From Micromonospora sp. WMMD1102 (lineage in GTDB: Bacteria > Actinomycetota > Actinomycetes > Mycobacteriales > Micromonosporaceae), in the NCBI RefSeq assembly GCF_029626265.1, contig NZ_JARUBN010000001.1, positions 6,699,001 to 6,763,000 of the forward strand: a stretch of 64,000 nucleotides of DNA. The letters run 5' to 3'. A program made the position numbers and the translations under genes. Numbering within the stretch: the stretch's first letter is position 1; each line of letters starts with the position of its first letter. A model generated the notes under the pieces. That model was not told where the DNA came from. It saw only the letters and a list, made by a program, of their open reading frames with translations, and ran no database searches. This document shows positions 41,872 through 50,545 of this stretch, piece after piece.

Positions 41872-42969
41872 ATGACACCACTCGGCACCCCCGCGACGCC
41901 AATGGCCTCCCGCCGTATCCGCCGCCGTAGGAGCGGCTACGCCCTGATGCCGCTCATCGTGGTTCTACTCCTCATCACCGCGGCCGTCCGCGCCGAGGAC
42001 GTATCGCCAATGTCCGCTGCTGCTCCTGTCCAGGCCACCGGGACCCCGGCTACCTCCCCCGCCACGGAACCGCGCACCTCCGACAGGCTCAAGCGGCTCG
42101 CCGACACCATCGGACCCGCTGCCCTCGACTCGCAGCAAGGCCGTTACTACTTGGTCCACCTACGCCGATGGGTCCTCGACACGACGGGGAGGCCCGCTTC
42201 GCGGCCGATGGTTCCCGCCGTGCAGTCCGTCGAGATGCGGCGCTGGACCGCCGAGGACGGGGCCGGGCGGGGCACGCTCGTCGAGCCGCCGCTCGACTAC
42301 GACCTCACCACTGCCGATCCCCACCACCGCAGCACCGATGCCGAGTTCGCCAGCCCCGAACCTCGCCCCATCATCTACGGGCCTGACGACCTCGGCAGCA
42401 CCGCCTTGCCCTCCCCACCGTCCACAAACCCGAACACTCTCACCAAACAGCTCACCGCCAGGCCAATAATCGAGGGGCCTGCCGGCATCCTGCTCGCCAT
42501 TGACCACCTGTTAACGGTCTATCCAACACCCCGACCCGTTCGAGCAGCCGTGCTGCGAGTGCTCGCCGGCGTAACCGGACTCCGCTATCACGAGCGCGTG
42601 GCCGACCGGCTCGGGCGCCCCGGCATTGCGGTGAGCCTCGACCGCGACAACCTGCGATACAGCCTGATCTTCGATCCGACGAGCGGTCAACTCCTCGCCT
42701 CAGAACAGCTTCTCATTGACCAGCACGAGTACCTCGACGTGCCGGCGGGTCACGTCGTCTACTACACGCTTTTTCTAAGACTGACACGGCGCGCCGATTT
42801 CACCTGGCCGGACCGGCCCTGGCGCGCCGCCACCGACGCTGACCGGCACGGTATCCCGCTCAGCGATGAGCACCTGCCTTCATTGATCGAGGCCGGTCAC
42901 ACACGCGCTACGGACCCGCCTCCACTGACTCGATCAGTCGTCGGAAAGTCGAGAGATTGCGGTGGGTAG
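41872..42969 (+). CDS. CU044_5270-like membrane-anchored protein
   Basis: 365 residues from ATG 41872. After a basic start (RRIRRRRSGYALMP) there is one transmembrane segment (LIVVLLLITAAV), then a large outside domain. The C-terminal half LAIDHLLTVYPTPRPVRAAV, LRVLAGVTGLRYHERVADRL and GRPGIAVSLDR...LIFDPTSGQLLASE matches the CU044_5270 family, usually encoded next to ECF sigma factors as an anti-sigma-like membrane partner. No sigma factor is adjacent here. It overlaps the following XRE gene by 8 bases. Confidence 0.7.
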   Translation: MTPLGTPATPMASRRIRRRRSGYALMPLIVVLLLITAAVRAEDVSPMSAAAPVQATGTPATSPATEPRTSDRLKRLADTIGPAALDSQQGRYYLVHLRRWVLDTTGRPASRPMVPAVQSVEMRRWTAEDGAGRGTLVEPPLDYDLTTADPHHRSTDAEFASPEPRPIIYGPDDLGSTALPSPPSTNPNTLTKQLTARPIIEGPAGILLAIDHLLTVYPTPRPVRAAVLRVLAGVTGLRYHERVADRLGRPGIAVSLDRDNLRYSLIFDPTSGQLLASEQLLIDQHEYLDVPAGHVVYYTLFLRLTRRADFTWPDRPWRAATDADRHGIPLSDEHLPSLIEAGHTRATDPPPLTRSVVGKSRDCGG

Positions 42970-43282
42970 GAGAGCACGAGGGTTGACACCGGGGGCATCG
43001 GCGCGAGCCCGGTTCGGTGCCGAGCTGCGTACCTGGCGGACAAGGCGCGGCCTGACGCATCAGGCCCTTGCCGTCGTGGTGCTGTATAGCCAAGAAGCGG
43101 TAGCCAAGGTGGAGAAAGCGCAGCGTTGGCCGCCGGAGGATCTTGCCCAGCGCTGTGACCAGGTCCTGAAGACTGGAGGTGCGCTCACGCGGCTGTGGCC
43201 GGAAGTTGAACGTGAACGGCTGCGCCAGGATGGCCGCCGGTCGTCTCGCCAGCCGCGCGACGTTGGAGAGGTGGACCGGTGA
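42962..43282 (+). CDS. Short XRE-family DNA-binding protein
   Basis: 106 residues from GTG 42962. HTH is RFGAELRTWRTRRGLTHQAL, then VLYSQEAVAKVEKAQRWPPE, followed by RCDQVLKTGGALTRLWPEVE. This is the N-terminal part of the common XRE/DUF5753-type regulators, but the sensor domain is missing, so it is truncated or a stand-alone DNA-binding unit. It overlaps the epimerase start by 4 bases (GTGA) and could regulate the neighbouring biosynthetic locus. Confidence 0.7.
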   Translation: MGRRARGLTPGASARARFGAELRTWRTRRGLTHQALAVVVLYSQEAVAKVEKAQRWPPEDLAQRCDQVLKTGGALTRLWPEVERERLRQDGRRSSRQPRDVGEVDR

Positions 43283-44202
43283 GAGTCCTAGTCACCGGTG
43301 CCGGGGGATTCATAGGCCGTGCGACTACCGAACGGCTGATTCAGGACGGGCATGCGGTCGCCGCACTCGATCGGCAGGCTGGCCGCCTGCGGTGGCCCGA
43401 CGCCGCGGACCACGGAGACGCCCGACTGCGGCTCATTGGCGACGACCTCCTGAACGTGGATCTGGACGAGCTGCTGGCCGACGTGGACGCCGTCGTTCAC
43501 CTAGCGGGGCGAGGCAACGTCCGCGCTTCCTGGCACGACCCCGGCCCCTACCTGCGAGACAACGTTGAGGCCACCGACCGGCTGTGCCGGCATGTCGCGA
43601 TGGCAGAGCGGCCCCGCGTGATGGTGTTGGCATCATCCTCCAGCGTGTACGGGGGGCGGTTGCTGCCGTGGTCGGAAGAGTCCGCCGTCGCGCCGGCATC
43701 GCCGTACGGGAGGTCGAAGCTTGCCGCCGAGCGCGTCGCCGAGGTCCGTCTCGCGGGCTGCGGCAAGACCTTGGTAACGGCCCGGCTGTTCTCGGTGTAC
43801 GGGCCGGGTCAGCGAGAGGACCTGCTGTTGTCCCGTTTGATCGACTGCGCCCTCATCGGCGATGTGTTCACAGTGCATGGCGATGGGACACAGCGGCGTG
43901 ATTTTACGTTCATTGACGATGTGGTCACCTGCCTGGGGCGCCTTCTGCACCTTGAACGTTCAGATGTGCTCAATGTGTGCACTGGTGCGAGCAGGTCGGT
44001 GCTGGATTTGGTCGATCTCGTGGGAGAGTTGACAGGTCGGTCCGTGCGCATCTCGGCCGATCAGGCTACGAGCGTTGAGGCGATCGGCGCGGTACATACA
44101 TGGGGTGATAACAGAAAACTGTTACGGACGTGTGGCCCGTTGAACTGGACCCCGTTGCGCGGCGGAGTTGCTCAGCAGATCGAGTCGCAGCAACACCGAT
44201 GA
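43279..44202 (+). CDS. NAD-dependent nucleotide-sugar epimerase/dehydratase
   Basis: 307 residues, extended SDR type. NAD site is VLVTGAGGFIGRA (GxxGxxG, residues 7-13), with VVHLAGRGNVRASW after beta-4, the catalytic Ser region VLASSSSVYGG and active-site YGRSKLAAERVA (YxxxK). ARLFSVYGPGQREDLL and QRRDFTFIDDVV complete the pattern of UDP-glucose/galactose 4-epimerase-like enzymes. It is convergent with the radical SAM operon (10 bases between stops) and may supply its glycosyltransferases with an activated sugar. Confidence 0.88.
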   Translation: MRVLVTGAGGFIGRATTERLIQDGHAVAALDRQAGRLRWPDAADHGDARLRLIGDDLLNVDLDELLADVDAVVHLAGRGNVRASWHDPGPYLRDNVEATDRLCRHVAMAERPRVMVLASSSSVYGGRLLPWSEESAVAPASPYGRSKLAAERVAEVRLAGCGKTLVTARLFSVYGPGQREDLLLSRLIDCALIGDVFTVHGDGTQRRDFTFIDDVVTCLGRLLHLERSDVLNVCTGASRSVLDLVDLVGELTGRSVRISADQATSVEAIGAVHTWGDNRKLLRTCGPLNWTPLRGGVAQQIESQQHR

Positions 44203-44211
44203 CTTGGTTGA

Positions 44212-44922
44212 TTATGCGGGCGTCATAACGTCCAACCATCGCCGCAGTCTGTCGGCCGCCTCGCTGACGGGCTGCGCCCCCATCTTCCATTGCAGGGTGG
44301 CGCCGCCGCGCTCACGGAAAGCCGCACAGTTGTCGGCGCGGTCATCAACGAGGATAGCGTCGGCGAAGTTCAGGCCGGTCTGCGCGAGCCATGGCCCGAA
44401 GAAGCCAACCGGATCTTCACTCTTCAGGGCTGCCACGTTGCTCGAGCAGATAATGTCGTCACAGGTGAAAGCCCATTCGGCGAGGGTTTCCGACTGTGGT
44501 GATGGCGGGCGTGTGCGGCGGTTGCGGGCCTTGTCGAAGGTGTCAACGAAGCAGTCCATGTTGTCGGTGGCGATTACGACGAGGGCCATGGCCTTCATGG
44601 TGCGTAACACGTCAAACAGTTCAACGTTCACCCTCATCCGCGCGCAGTCGACGTAGAGACGCCTGCTGAGGAAATCGTCGCGGAACCGGCGATCCAAGCG
44701 GATATCCATGGCTTCGATGATCTGCTCGGACGACAGCAGCCCTTTCATCCACTCATTCGCGGTGCCACCCTCGCGCGAAAATACGTTGGCGAGGTTCGCC
44801 TCTAGCTGGGCGCGGAGCGGATGTGCGGCGCTATCGCGGATAGACATCCAGAACGGGTCACGGGACAGCACCCCATGCCAGTCCACGAAGATGACCCGGC
44901 CTCCCAACGGCACTTGCCTCAC
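44212..44922 (-). CDS. HAD-superfamily protein with altered catalytic motif
   Basis: 236 residues from GTG 44922 (AAGGGAGG 7 bases upstream). HAD motif I reads IFVDWHGVLSRDPFW: the nucleophile Asp is present but the usual Asp+2 (acid/base) is His. Motif II is LVVIATDNMD, the Lys of motif III may be in AALKSEDPVGFFG, and motif IV is AILVDDRADNCAAF. The loss of Asp+2 argues against an ordinary phosphatase; a lyase/transferase-type or regulatory role is possible. Last gene of the six-gene operon. Confidence 0.75.
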   Translation of the reverse strand: MRQVPLGGRVIFVDWHGVLSRDPFWMSIRDSAAHPLRAQLEANLANVFSREGGTANEWMKGLLSSEQIIEAMDIRLDRRFRDDFLSRRLYVDCARMRVNVELFDVLRTMKAMALVVIATDNMDCFVDTFDKARNRRTRPPSPQSETLAEWAFTCDDIICSSNVAALKSEDPVGFFGPWLAQTGLNFADAILVDDRADNCAAFRERGGATLQWKMGAQPVSEAADRLRRWLDVMTPA

Positions 44923-44936
44923 CGACTGTCCTCCCT

Positions 44937-45560
44937 TTAGGCGTGCTGGCCCTGCAAGAGTCTCGTGACATATGACGTGGCGCGTTCGAGAGTTTGCTGA
45001 ACATTCTGCGCGGCATCGATCCAAAAAACCGCAGTTCCTTGATCTGCTAGCCGGAGGTAGTAGCCTCGGATACCGGAGTTGAACGTTGGGTTGATGAAAA
45101 TGCTGTCGTCGGCGAATTTTCCTTTATTGCGATCAAGGACCACGTCCTGTGGTACGTCTAGGTATAGTACGAGATCCGGCCAGGTCGGGATGTCCGCTCC
45201 CGCCATCATTCGGGTGGCGTGTTCGTAGCAGGCGAGGCCGGTCACCTGGTCAAGGGCGTAGCGGTGCGCCAGTAGTGTGTGCACGCTGCGGTCAAGCAGG
45301 ACGACCGCGGTCGGGTTCGAGCGGGCGTAGCTGGTGCGGTCGGACTCGATAGCCAACAGTCGACGCAGCCCAGCGTCGTCCTCGGCGAGGGACTGTGGCA
45401 CTGCCGGGGGCAGGAACCGGCCGCCGCCGACGTGATCGGCGAAGCACTGCACATATGTGGCTCCCGGGTCACGCAGCTCCGACAGCAGCCGACGGGCCAG
45501 GGTGGTCTTCCCGGCGCAGCACGGTCCTTCCACAGCCACCCACAGGCGGGTATCAGTCAT
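44937..45560 (-). CDS. P-loop (deoxy)nucleotide-kinase-like protein
   Basis: 207 residues. Walker A is VAVEGPCCAGKTTLARRLL (G12-T19), the second motif VVLLDRSVHTLLAHRYAL resembles the DRS/DRY motif of thymidylate and deoxynucleoside kinases, and LVLYLDVPQDVVLDRNKGKF is the LID-like region with the conserved Asp and Arg. It could phosphorylate a nucleotide or a sugar/antibiotic intermediate. Start ATG 45560 overlaps the upstream GT stop by 4 bases. Confidence 0.75.
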   Translation of the reverse strand: MTDTRLWVAVEGPCCAGKTTLARRLLSELRDPGATYVQCFADHVGGGRFLPPAVPQSLAEDDAGLRRLLAIESDRTSYARSNPTAVVLLDRSVHTLLAHRYALDQVTGLACYEHATRMMAGADIPTWPDLVLYLDVPQDVVLDRNKGKFADDSIFINPTFNSGIRGYYLRLADQGTAVFWIDAAQNVQQTLERATSYVTRLLQGQHA

Positions 45561-46885
45561 GCGGCCTGCCGGCGTTCGGTCTTGCCGACGCCGGACCCTC
45601 CTCTCAACAGACGGACAGCGCCGACGAAGCCGCCAACGCCGAACAGGATGGTCGCCACCGGACAGGCCAGCAGCCGGAGCAGCCGCCGACCCGCCGAGGC
45701 GGGCGCGCCGAAGACGCGATCAATCGCCATCAGTTGGAGCAGATAGACAGCGGTGAGCGCGCTGGCCGCGATACGCAGGACGGCGGGCCCGAGGATCAGC
45801 AGGCCCACTGTTGCCGGCGGCACGACGGCGCAGCCGAGCCATTCCAACGCCGACCCCCAGGCCGAGGCCGTCTGCAACCGTGCCCGCCAGCCCGGCTGGG
45901 TTGATGGATCATGCAGGTACCGCCAGGCACGGGCGGGGCCGAAGAACCACCGCGAGGCTTGTTCCACCTGCCGTGCGGGCGTGTCCGGAACCTCAGCCTG
46001 GTCGAGGCTGGGCACGGCGACCATGGGCACGTTCCGTGACCCGAGATAGAAGCTGTAATGCATGTCCTCCAACGGCGAGCACGCTGGAAACGGCAGGTCG
46101 AGCAGCAGGGACAGTCGTATGCACAGACCGTGGGTGGTGACGTGGGCGTATACGTACGAACACAGCCACCGTTTGAGTGGGCCGGCTGCGGCGGACCGGT
46201 TACGCAGCCGGGGTATCTCGAACCCGGCGACGAACCGGTTAGCGCGTAGGGCGCCGCCTTCACCGACGGCCCACGCCAGCCACGACAGCACACCGCGCAC
46301 CGGTGGCCGGGTGCGGACCTCGAAGCGGGAGGACTGGTGGAAGACGCTGGCCTCGGGTGAGGCCGCTATGGCTCGGGTGAACTGGTCGAGGGAATCGTTC
46401 GGTGGGCGGGAGTCTGCGTCGTAGCAGGTCAGGAACGCCTCCGAGGGCGATACCCCGGGCGGCAGCAGAGACGCGCATTGGGCCGCAGCGAAGTTGAGCT
46501 GGTCGCCCTTCAGCCCGTCCGGGTCGGCGTAGTGAAGGTGGATCAGCCTGTGCTCAGCGGCGAGTTGCTCGACGACCTTCACCGTGTCCTCGCTGTCGTG
46601 CTGGAACGCCTCGACGGCCTCCCGTGCGGTGGTAATCACGATGAGCTGCGCGGCATGCCCACGTGCCATTGCGGTCAGGTGAGCGGCGGCATCGGCGATG
46701 ATGCCGGCCTCACGCAGCACCGGAACCACGACGAAGAAGATCGGATCCGGGGACGAGTGTGCGGGGGCCGGAGGGATGCCGGCGGCGGTGAAGCGGCAGG
46801 AACGGATAACGCCGGACAGGATGAACAGTTGCCGAACCAGGGCAGCGCCGAGCAGCCCGGAGACGGCGAGTGCCGACACGGTCAT
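45557..46885 (-). CDS. Membrane glycosyltransferase, GT2-like
   Basis: 442 residues. The N-terminal membrane segment (LAVSGLLGAALVRQLFILSG) is followed by FFVVVPVLREAGIIADAAAH and a nucleotide-sugar DxD-type motif LTCYDADSRPPND. Acceptor region features are ASVFHQSSRF and FPACSPLEDMHYSFYLGSRN (ED motif). Three or more membrane helices end the protein. The pattern is that of processive or polyprenyl-linked family 2 enzymes that work at the inner face of the membrane. Starts with an ATG that overlaps the rSAM stop (ATGA). Confidence 0.8.
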   Translation of the reverse strand: MTVSALAVSGLLGAALVRQLFILSGVIRSCRFTAAGIPPAPAHSSPDPIFFVVVPVLREAGIIADAAAHLTAMARGHAAQLIVITTAREAVEAFQHDSEDTVKVVEQLAAEHRLIHLHYADPDGLKGDQLNFAAAQCASLLPPGVSPSEAFLTCYDADSRPPNDSLDQFTRAIAASPEASVFHQSSRFEVRTRPPVRGVLSWLAWAVGEGGALRANRFVAGFEIPRLRNRSAAAGPLKRWLCSYVYAHVTTHGLCIRLSLLLDLPFPACSPLEDMHYSFYLGSRNVPMVAVPSLDQAEVPDTPARQVEQASRWFFGPARAWRYLHDPSTQPGWRARLQTASAWGSALEWLGCAVVPPATVGLLILGPAVLRIAASALTAVYLLQLMAIDRVFGAPASAGRRLLRLLACPVATILFGVGGFVGAVRLLRGGSGVGKTERRQAA

Positions 46886-48060
46886 GGGGCCGTGGCCCGA
46901 ACACGCTTGACCCCGGCGCGCCCGTCATCGCCGACCGGGAGGTGCGTGCCAACGTGTGTCTTCGCTGCCGCCGGCTCCGCTGTGCCGTCGCCGGCCGGGT
47001 CGGCCTGCTGGTAGCTGAGCTTGCGCTGCCCTTGGATGAAGTGGGTCGGATCCGTGATCGGTGGTCCGGCGTAGGGAACGGCCTCGTCTCCGCCCCACCG
47101 GGCAACGTACTGGGCTTGGAAGCCGTCGCACACTGGCTGTAACGCGCACCCGCCACAGGCGGGCACGTGCACGTAATGGTGACGCTGCTGCTGACGCTGG
47201 GACGCCTCGCCGTACCACTGCGGCGACGGCGGCCCCTCATGGCCCGCGTCGTACCAGGAGTTGTAGTCCCACTCGTGCGGGTCATAAGGGAGCTGGTAGC
47301 CGGTGTAAACGTGCGCCTCGCGGCCGGGGAGCTGGCACGGCGGCATGTACCGCACGTTCGCCTCGACGCCGTGGGCGGTGCACCGGTCGATCGCCCTAGC
47401 CAGGTAGGGGGCGATGTCCGAGTGCCGCGCCTGGAACTCGATCTCCGGCTGCGCGGTCCATTCGAAGTACGGGTTGAAGGTGAGGAAGTTGACCACCCGG
47501 GCACCCTTCTCCCCGGCGAGGTCAGCGATGGCCTCCAGCTCGGTGAGGTTGTCCCGAATCATGGTCACGTTGAATCGGAACGGCACACCGAGGGTGTTCA
47601 GGTTGTCCAATGCGGCCATCTGCCGGGCGAAGTTGTCCCGGCCCCGGCCGTGGATCTCGGCCACCGTGTCACCGATACCGTGGATCGACACGAGGAAGTC
47701 GTGGATACCCGCCTCAACGTAGGCGCGGGCGCGGTCCAGGGCGGCCAGATGCATTCCGTGGGTGATGACCGTCGGGCGCAGCCCGATCCGAGCAGCGTGC
47801 GCCACGATGTCCAACGCCTGCGGATGCAGGGTCGGTTCACCGCCCATGAAGTCCACGAACTCGTTGCCGTAGAAGTGGCGGAACTTGTCCAGCGCGGCGG
47901 TGGCCTCACCGACTGGCATCCACGCCTTCTCCCGGCTGGACACGAGTTCGTCGTAGCAGAACTTGCACCGCACGTCGCAGCGCAAGCCCAACCACAGGAC
48001 GCCGCGCCGGGTCGGTTGCCGCTGTGTTGACCAGACGGGCGGCAAGGGGGTCGTAGTCAT
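46882..48060 (-). CDS. Radical SAM enzyme (with C-terminal Cys cluster)
   Basis: 392 residues. The [4Fe-4S] motif is LRCDVRCKFCYDE (C28-x3-C32-x2-C35), followed by SAM-binding GGEPTLHPQAL and VSIHGIGDT. The C-terminal part has PCQLPGREAHVYTGY and ACGGCALQPVCDGFQ, a SPASM-like auxiliary cluster region. No B12-binding domain is seen. The likely reaction is on a peptide or a carbohydrate/nucleoside intermediate. It is the third gene of the operon, 42 bases after the GT2 gene. Confidence 0.85.
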   Translation of the reverse strand: MTTTPLPPVWSTQRQPTRRGVLWLGLRCDVRCKFCYDELVSSREKAWMPVGEATAALDKFRHFYGNEFVDFMGGEPTLHPQALDIVAHAARIGLRPTVITHGMHLAALDRARAYVEAGIHDFLVSIHGIGDTVAEIHGRGRDNFARQMAALDNLNTLGVPFRFNVTMIRDNLTELEAIADLAGEKGARVVNFLTFNPYFEWTAQPEIEFQARHSDIAPYLARAIDRCTAHGVEANVRYMPPCQLPGREAHVYTGYQLPYDPHEWDYNSWYDAGHEGPPSPQWYGEASQRQQQRHHYVHVPACGGCALQPVCDGFQAQYVARWGGDEAVPYAGPPITDPTHFIQGQRKLSYQQADPAGDGTAEPAAAKTHVGTHLPVGDDGRAGVKRVRATAP

Positions 48061-48102
48061 CGCCGTCTCCTCCTCCGAGTGAGCCGTGTCGTTGGTCAGG
48101 TG

Positions 48103-49002
48103 TCATAGGTAGAGCTGGCGGAATCGGATAGCGCCGTGCAGCTCGCCGACGAGCACGCCGGCCGCTTCCACGAGTTGCAGGGCGGCCCGCGACGCCGGTC
48201 CGCCGTCGCCCCTGGCCAACGCCCGCAGCGCCCCGGGAACGGCCGTCAGCGCCCGTCCAGCGCGCCGCCATGGGTACGTGTCGAACACGAACCGTTTGCC
48301 CGACACCCGCCTGTACTTGGCGAACAGCAACACCTGATAGACGGCGTAGCCCCGGAACCGGCGGAAGTGAGCGGCCAGCCCGGACCGGTCCTCATGCAAG
48401 ATCACCGCATCGGGTACCAGCCCGATCGGATGCCCGGCGAGACCGAGTTTGTAGCAGGCGTCCACGTCGTTGCCCGACCGCAGTTCCTCATCGAAGCCAC
48501 CCGCCCGGCGCAGGTACTCGGTGACGAAGCCGGAGTTCGCCCCAACGACGTACGGCAGATGTAGAGCGGGGAGATAGTTCAACGAGGTCTGCCCGTCGAC
48601 CACGGTGATCGCGTGCCGCTGAGTCCACGTCCGCGGCTCGTACTTCTCGATAGCGCCACCGACTGCCCCGAACCGACCGCTGGCGAGTCCCGTGGTCATC
48701 TTCTCGATCCAGTCAGGGCGAGCCACACAATCCGCGTCGGTCATGAGCAGAAACCGACCCCTGGCGGCGGCTAGCCCGACGTTGCGTGCCGCCGCCATGT
48801 TCGCCACGGGCAGATGTAGATACCGCACCACCCCGCCCAACCCGTCTACATCCGCCAGGACCGCGCTGCCGTTCTCCACAATCCAGACCTCGTACGCATC
48901 TGGCGGGATCGTCTGATGGGTGAGGGAGTCGAGCAGCCGTCGAGCCCGGCCATCTCCGCAAACCGCGACGACCACCGAGGCCAGCAGGTCCGGCTCAGCC
49001 AC
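48103..49002 (-). CDS. Family 2 glycosyltransferase
   Basis: 299 residues. GT-A fold: LASVVVAVCGDGRARRLLDS, VWIVENGSAV, ARNVGLAAARGRFLLMTDAD with the DxD-type metal motif TDADC, and GGFDEELRSGNDVDACYKLG for the acceptor side. The C-terminal 70 residues are basic with an amphipathic helix and no clear membrane helix. It would transfer an activated sugar to a small molecule or peptide. It overlaps the upstream radical SAM gene by 8 bases. Confidence 0.88.
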   Translation of the reverse strand: MAEPDLLASVVVAVCGDGRARRLLDSLTHQTIPPDAYEVWIVENGSAVLADVDGLGGVVRYLHLPVANMAAARNVGLAAARGRFLLMTDADCVARPDWIEKMTTGLASGRFGAVGGAIEKYEPRTWTQRHAITVVDGQTSLNYLPALHLPYVVGANSGFVTEYLRRAGGFDEELRSGNDVDACYKLGLAGHPIGLVPDAVILHEDRSGLAAHFRRFRGYAVYQVLLFAKYRRVSGKRFVFDTYPWRRAGRALTAVPGALRALARGDGGPASRAALQLVEAAGVLVGELHGAIRFRQLYL

Positions 49003-50107
49003 GGAACTGCCGACACATCGACGGAACCAGCCCCAAGGTCATGTGCCGAGGCGCCGAACACTGCTGGCAGAACGAGATCCGGTCACGGCGAAACCGCTCG
49101 AACTCCTGGCCGGTCCATACGTCGCTCAGCGGCCGGTCCGTGATGTTGCCGACCTCGCCCTCGTGCGAGATCTCCACCAGGCAGCACGGCAGCACCCGAC
49201 CGTCCGGCTCGGCCAGCGCGTAGTAGTTCGGCACTGTGCAGGCTTTGCGCACGGAGGCCATGTCCGGCCAGTAGATGCCCTGCGCGTAGTTGGAGTCGGG
49301 GTTCTCCCGGGAGAAGAACGTGGCCAACACCTGCACGGCGTTCGCCTGGACGATTTCGGCGGTCTTCCTCTCCTGCAAAATCGCCATGATTGCCGGTACC
49401 GTCTCGTTCCGGAACTCGCGGATCTCCGGTTCGGTGAGCAGCGACTTCCCCGTGGTGTCGCCGTAGACATTCATCAGGTAGATCGAGGCGATGCCCGTGT
49501 CCACGCAGTGCGCCACTAGCTCCGGGATGTCCCGGAAGTTGTCGCGGGTGATCACGGTCATGTAGTTCATCCGGAACTCCGGGAAGTCGGCCCCCGCCCG
49601 CCGAACCGTGTCGATCGCCTTCATGATCGTCGGTAGGGCGTTGCGGACCCCGCGAAGCTTGGCGTACTTCGCCGGGTCCAGGGTGTCCACCGAAAAGTTC
49701 CACGCCCCGAGTCCGGCGTCAATGATCTCCCGTGCCTTCTCGACCGTCACACCGGTGCCTACCGAGTTCATGAACACGAACACCCCCGGGTGCCGTTTCG
49801 CCGCTTGGATGATCTCGACCAGATGGGGATACAGCAGCGGGTCGCCGCCGGACAGTTGGAACTCCTTCATGCCCAGCGCCGCCGCCTCATCGATGCTGCG
49901 TAGCGCCAGGTCCAGCGGCATGTGTCCCGGATTCGGGATTCGGGTCGACCCGTTGCTGGGCAGCAGCCGCAGCGCTTGCTTCTTTTCCGTGACCATGCCC
50001 TGGTAGTAGTCCTGCCGAAGATCGCAGTACGGGCAGCGGTGATAGCAGTAGACCGTCGGCTTGAGGACGAACTGAGCGAGAGGGGGCGGTTCGACCTGCG
50101 CATTCAT
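48995..50107 (-). CDS. Radical SAM/SPASM enzyme
   Basis: 370 residues from ATG 50107. CYHRCPYCDLR holds the cluster Cys (C21, C25, C28), then LSGGDPLLYPHLVE (SAM-binding GGDP) and NFSVDTLDPAKYAKL. The C-terminal SPASM region has KACTVPNYYALAEPDGRVLP, PCCLVEISHEGEVGN and FCQQCSAPRHM with a final Cys (SMCRQF), so two auxiliary clusters are likely. SPASM enzymes commonly modify peptides (RiPPs) but also sugars. First clear gene of the operon; the preceding small ORF overlaps it by 4 bases. Confidence 0.88.
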   Translation of the reverse strand: MNAQVEPPPLAQFVLKPTVYCYHRCPYCDLRQDYYQGMVTEKKQALRLLPSNGSTRIPNPGHMPLDLALRSIDEAAALGMKEFQLSGGDPLLYPHLVEIIQAAKRHPGVFVFMNSVGTGVTVEKAREIIDAGLGAWNFSVDTLDPAKYAKLRGVRNALPTIMKAIDTVRRAGADFPEFRMNYMTVITRDNFRDIPELVAHCVDTGIASIYLMNVYGDTTGKSLLTEPEIREFRNETVPAIMAILQERKTAEIVQANAVQVLATFFSRENPDSNYAQGIYWPDMASVRKACTVPNYYALAEPDGRVLPCCLVEISHEGEVGNITDRPLSDVWTGQEFERFRRDRISFCQQCSAPRHMTLGLVPSMCRQFRG

Positions 50108-50340
50108 CGGCTTGCACCTGACCTTCGCGAGATCCGACCACGAGGCAGGACGGCCGGCGGTCTCACGCGCCGGAGTCGTCCCAACACCCATCGTCGGCTC
50201 GGACGTTGGCTAGGTTCAATGGCCGGACGGTAGTTGTACGAAAAGCTGTTCGGACCATCGCATTGCCAGCCTGTCGAGCCGTCGCCCCGCCTCAGTGAGG
50301 CATCGGGGGGAGCGTCGGATCGAACGGGACGAGAGGACAT
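50104..50340 (-). CDS. Candidate small leader/precursor ORF ahead of the radical SAM gene
   Basis: 78 codons, ATG 50340, stop overlapping the radical SAM start as ATGA. The middle reads GDGSTGWQCDGPNSFSYNYR, with Trp, Cys, Asn and Tyr that would be attractive targets for radical SAM modification. The C-terminal 30 residues are Arg-rich, as GC shadows often are. An alternative frame from ATG 50191 would merely extend the radical SAM protein. There is no strong Shine-Dalgarno sequence. A real precursor peptide is possible but unproven. Confidence 0.35.
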   Translation of the reverse strand: MSSRPVRSDAPPDASLRRGDGSTGWQCDGPNSFSYNYRPAIEPSQRPSRRWVLGRLRRVRPPAVLPRGRISRRSGASR

Positions 50341-50545
50341 TCAGTACCTGAACCGGCGTCAGAACGGAGAAATCATCATCGCCACCCTGCTGTTCGCCGA
50401 GATACACGCCCGCGTCGGGGATGAGTCGGTTACAGGCCCGACCCGCTGTCGCAGCCCGGGGGGCGGCGACCGAACGCTCGACAGGGAGATGGCGCCAACA
50501 CAGGACTGTTCTACGTCGGACCGGACGAGCGATAGCCGAGTGTCG

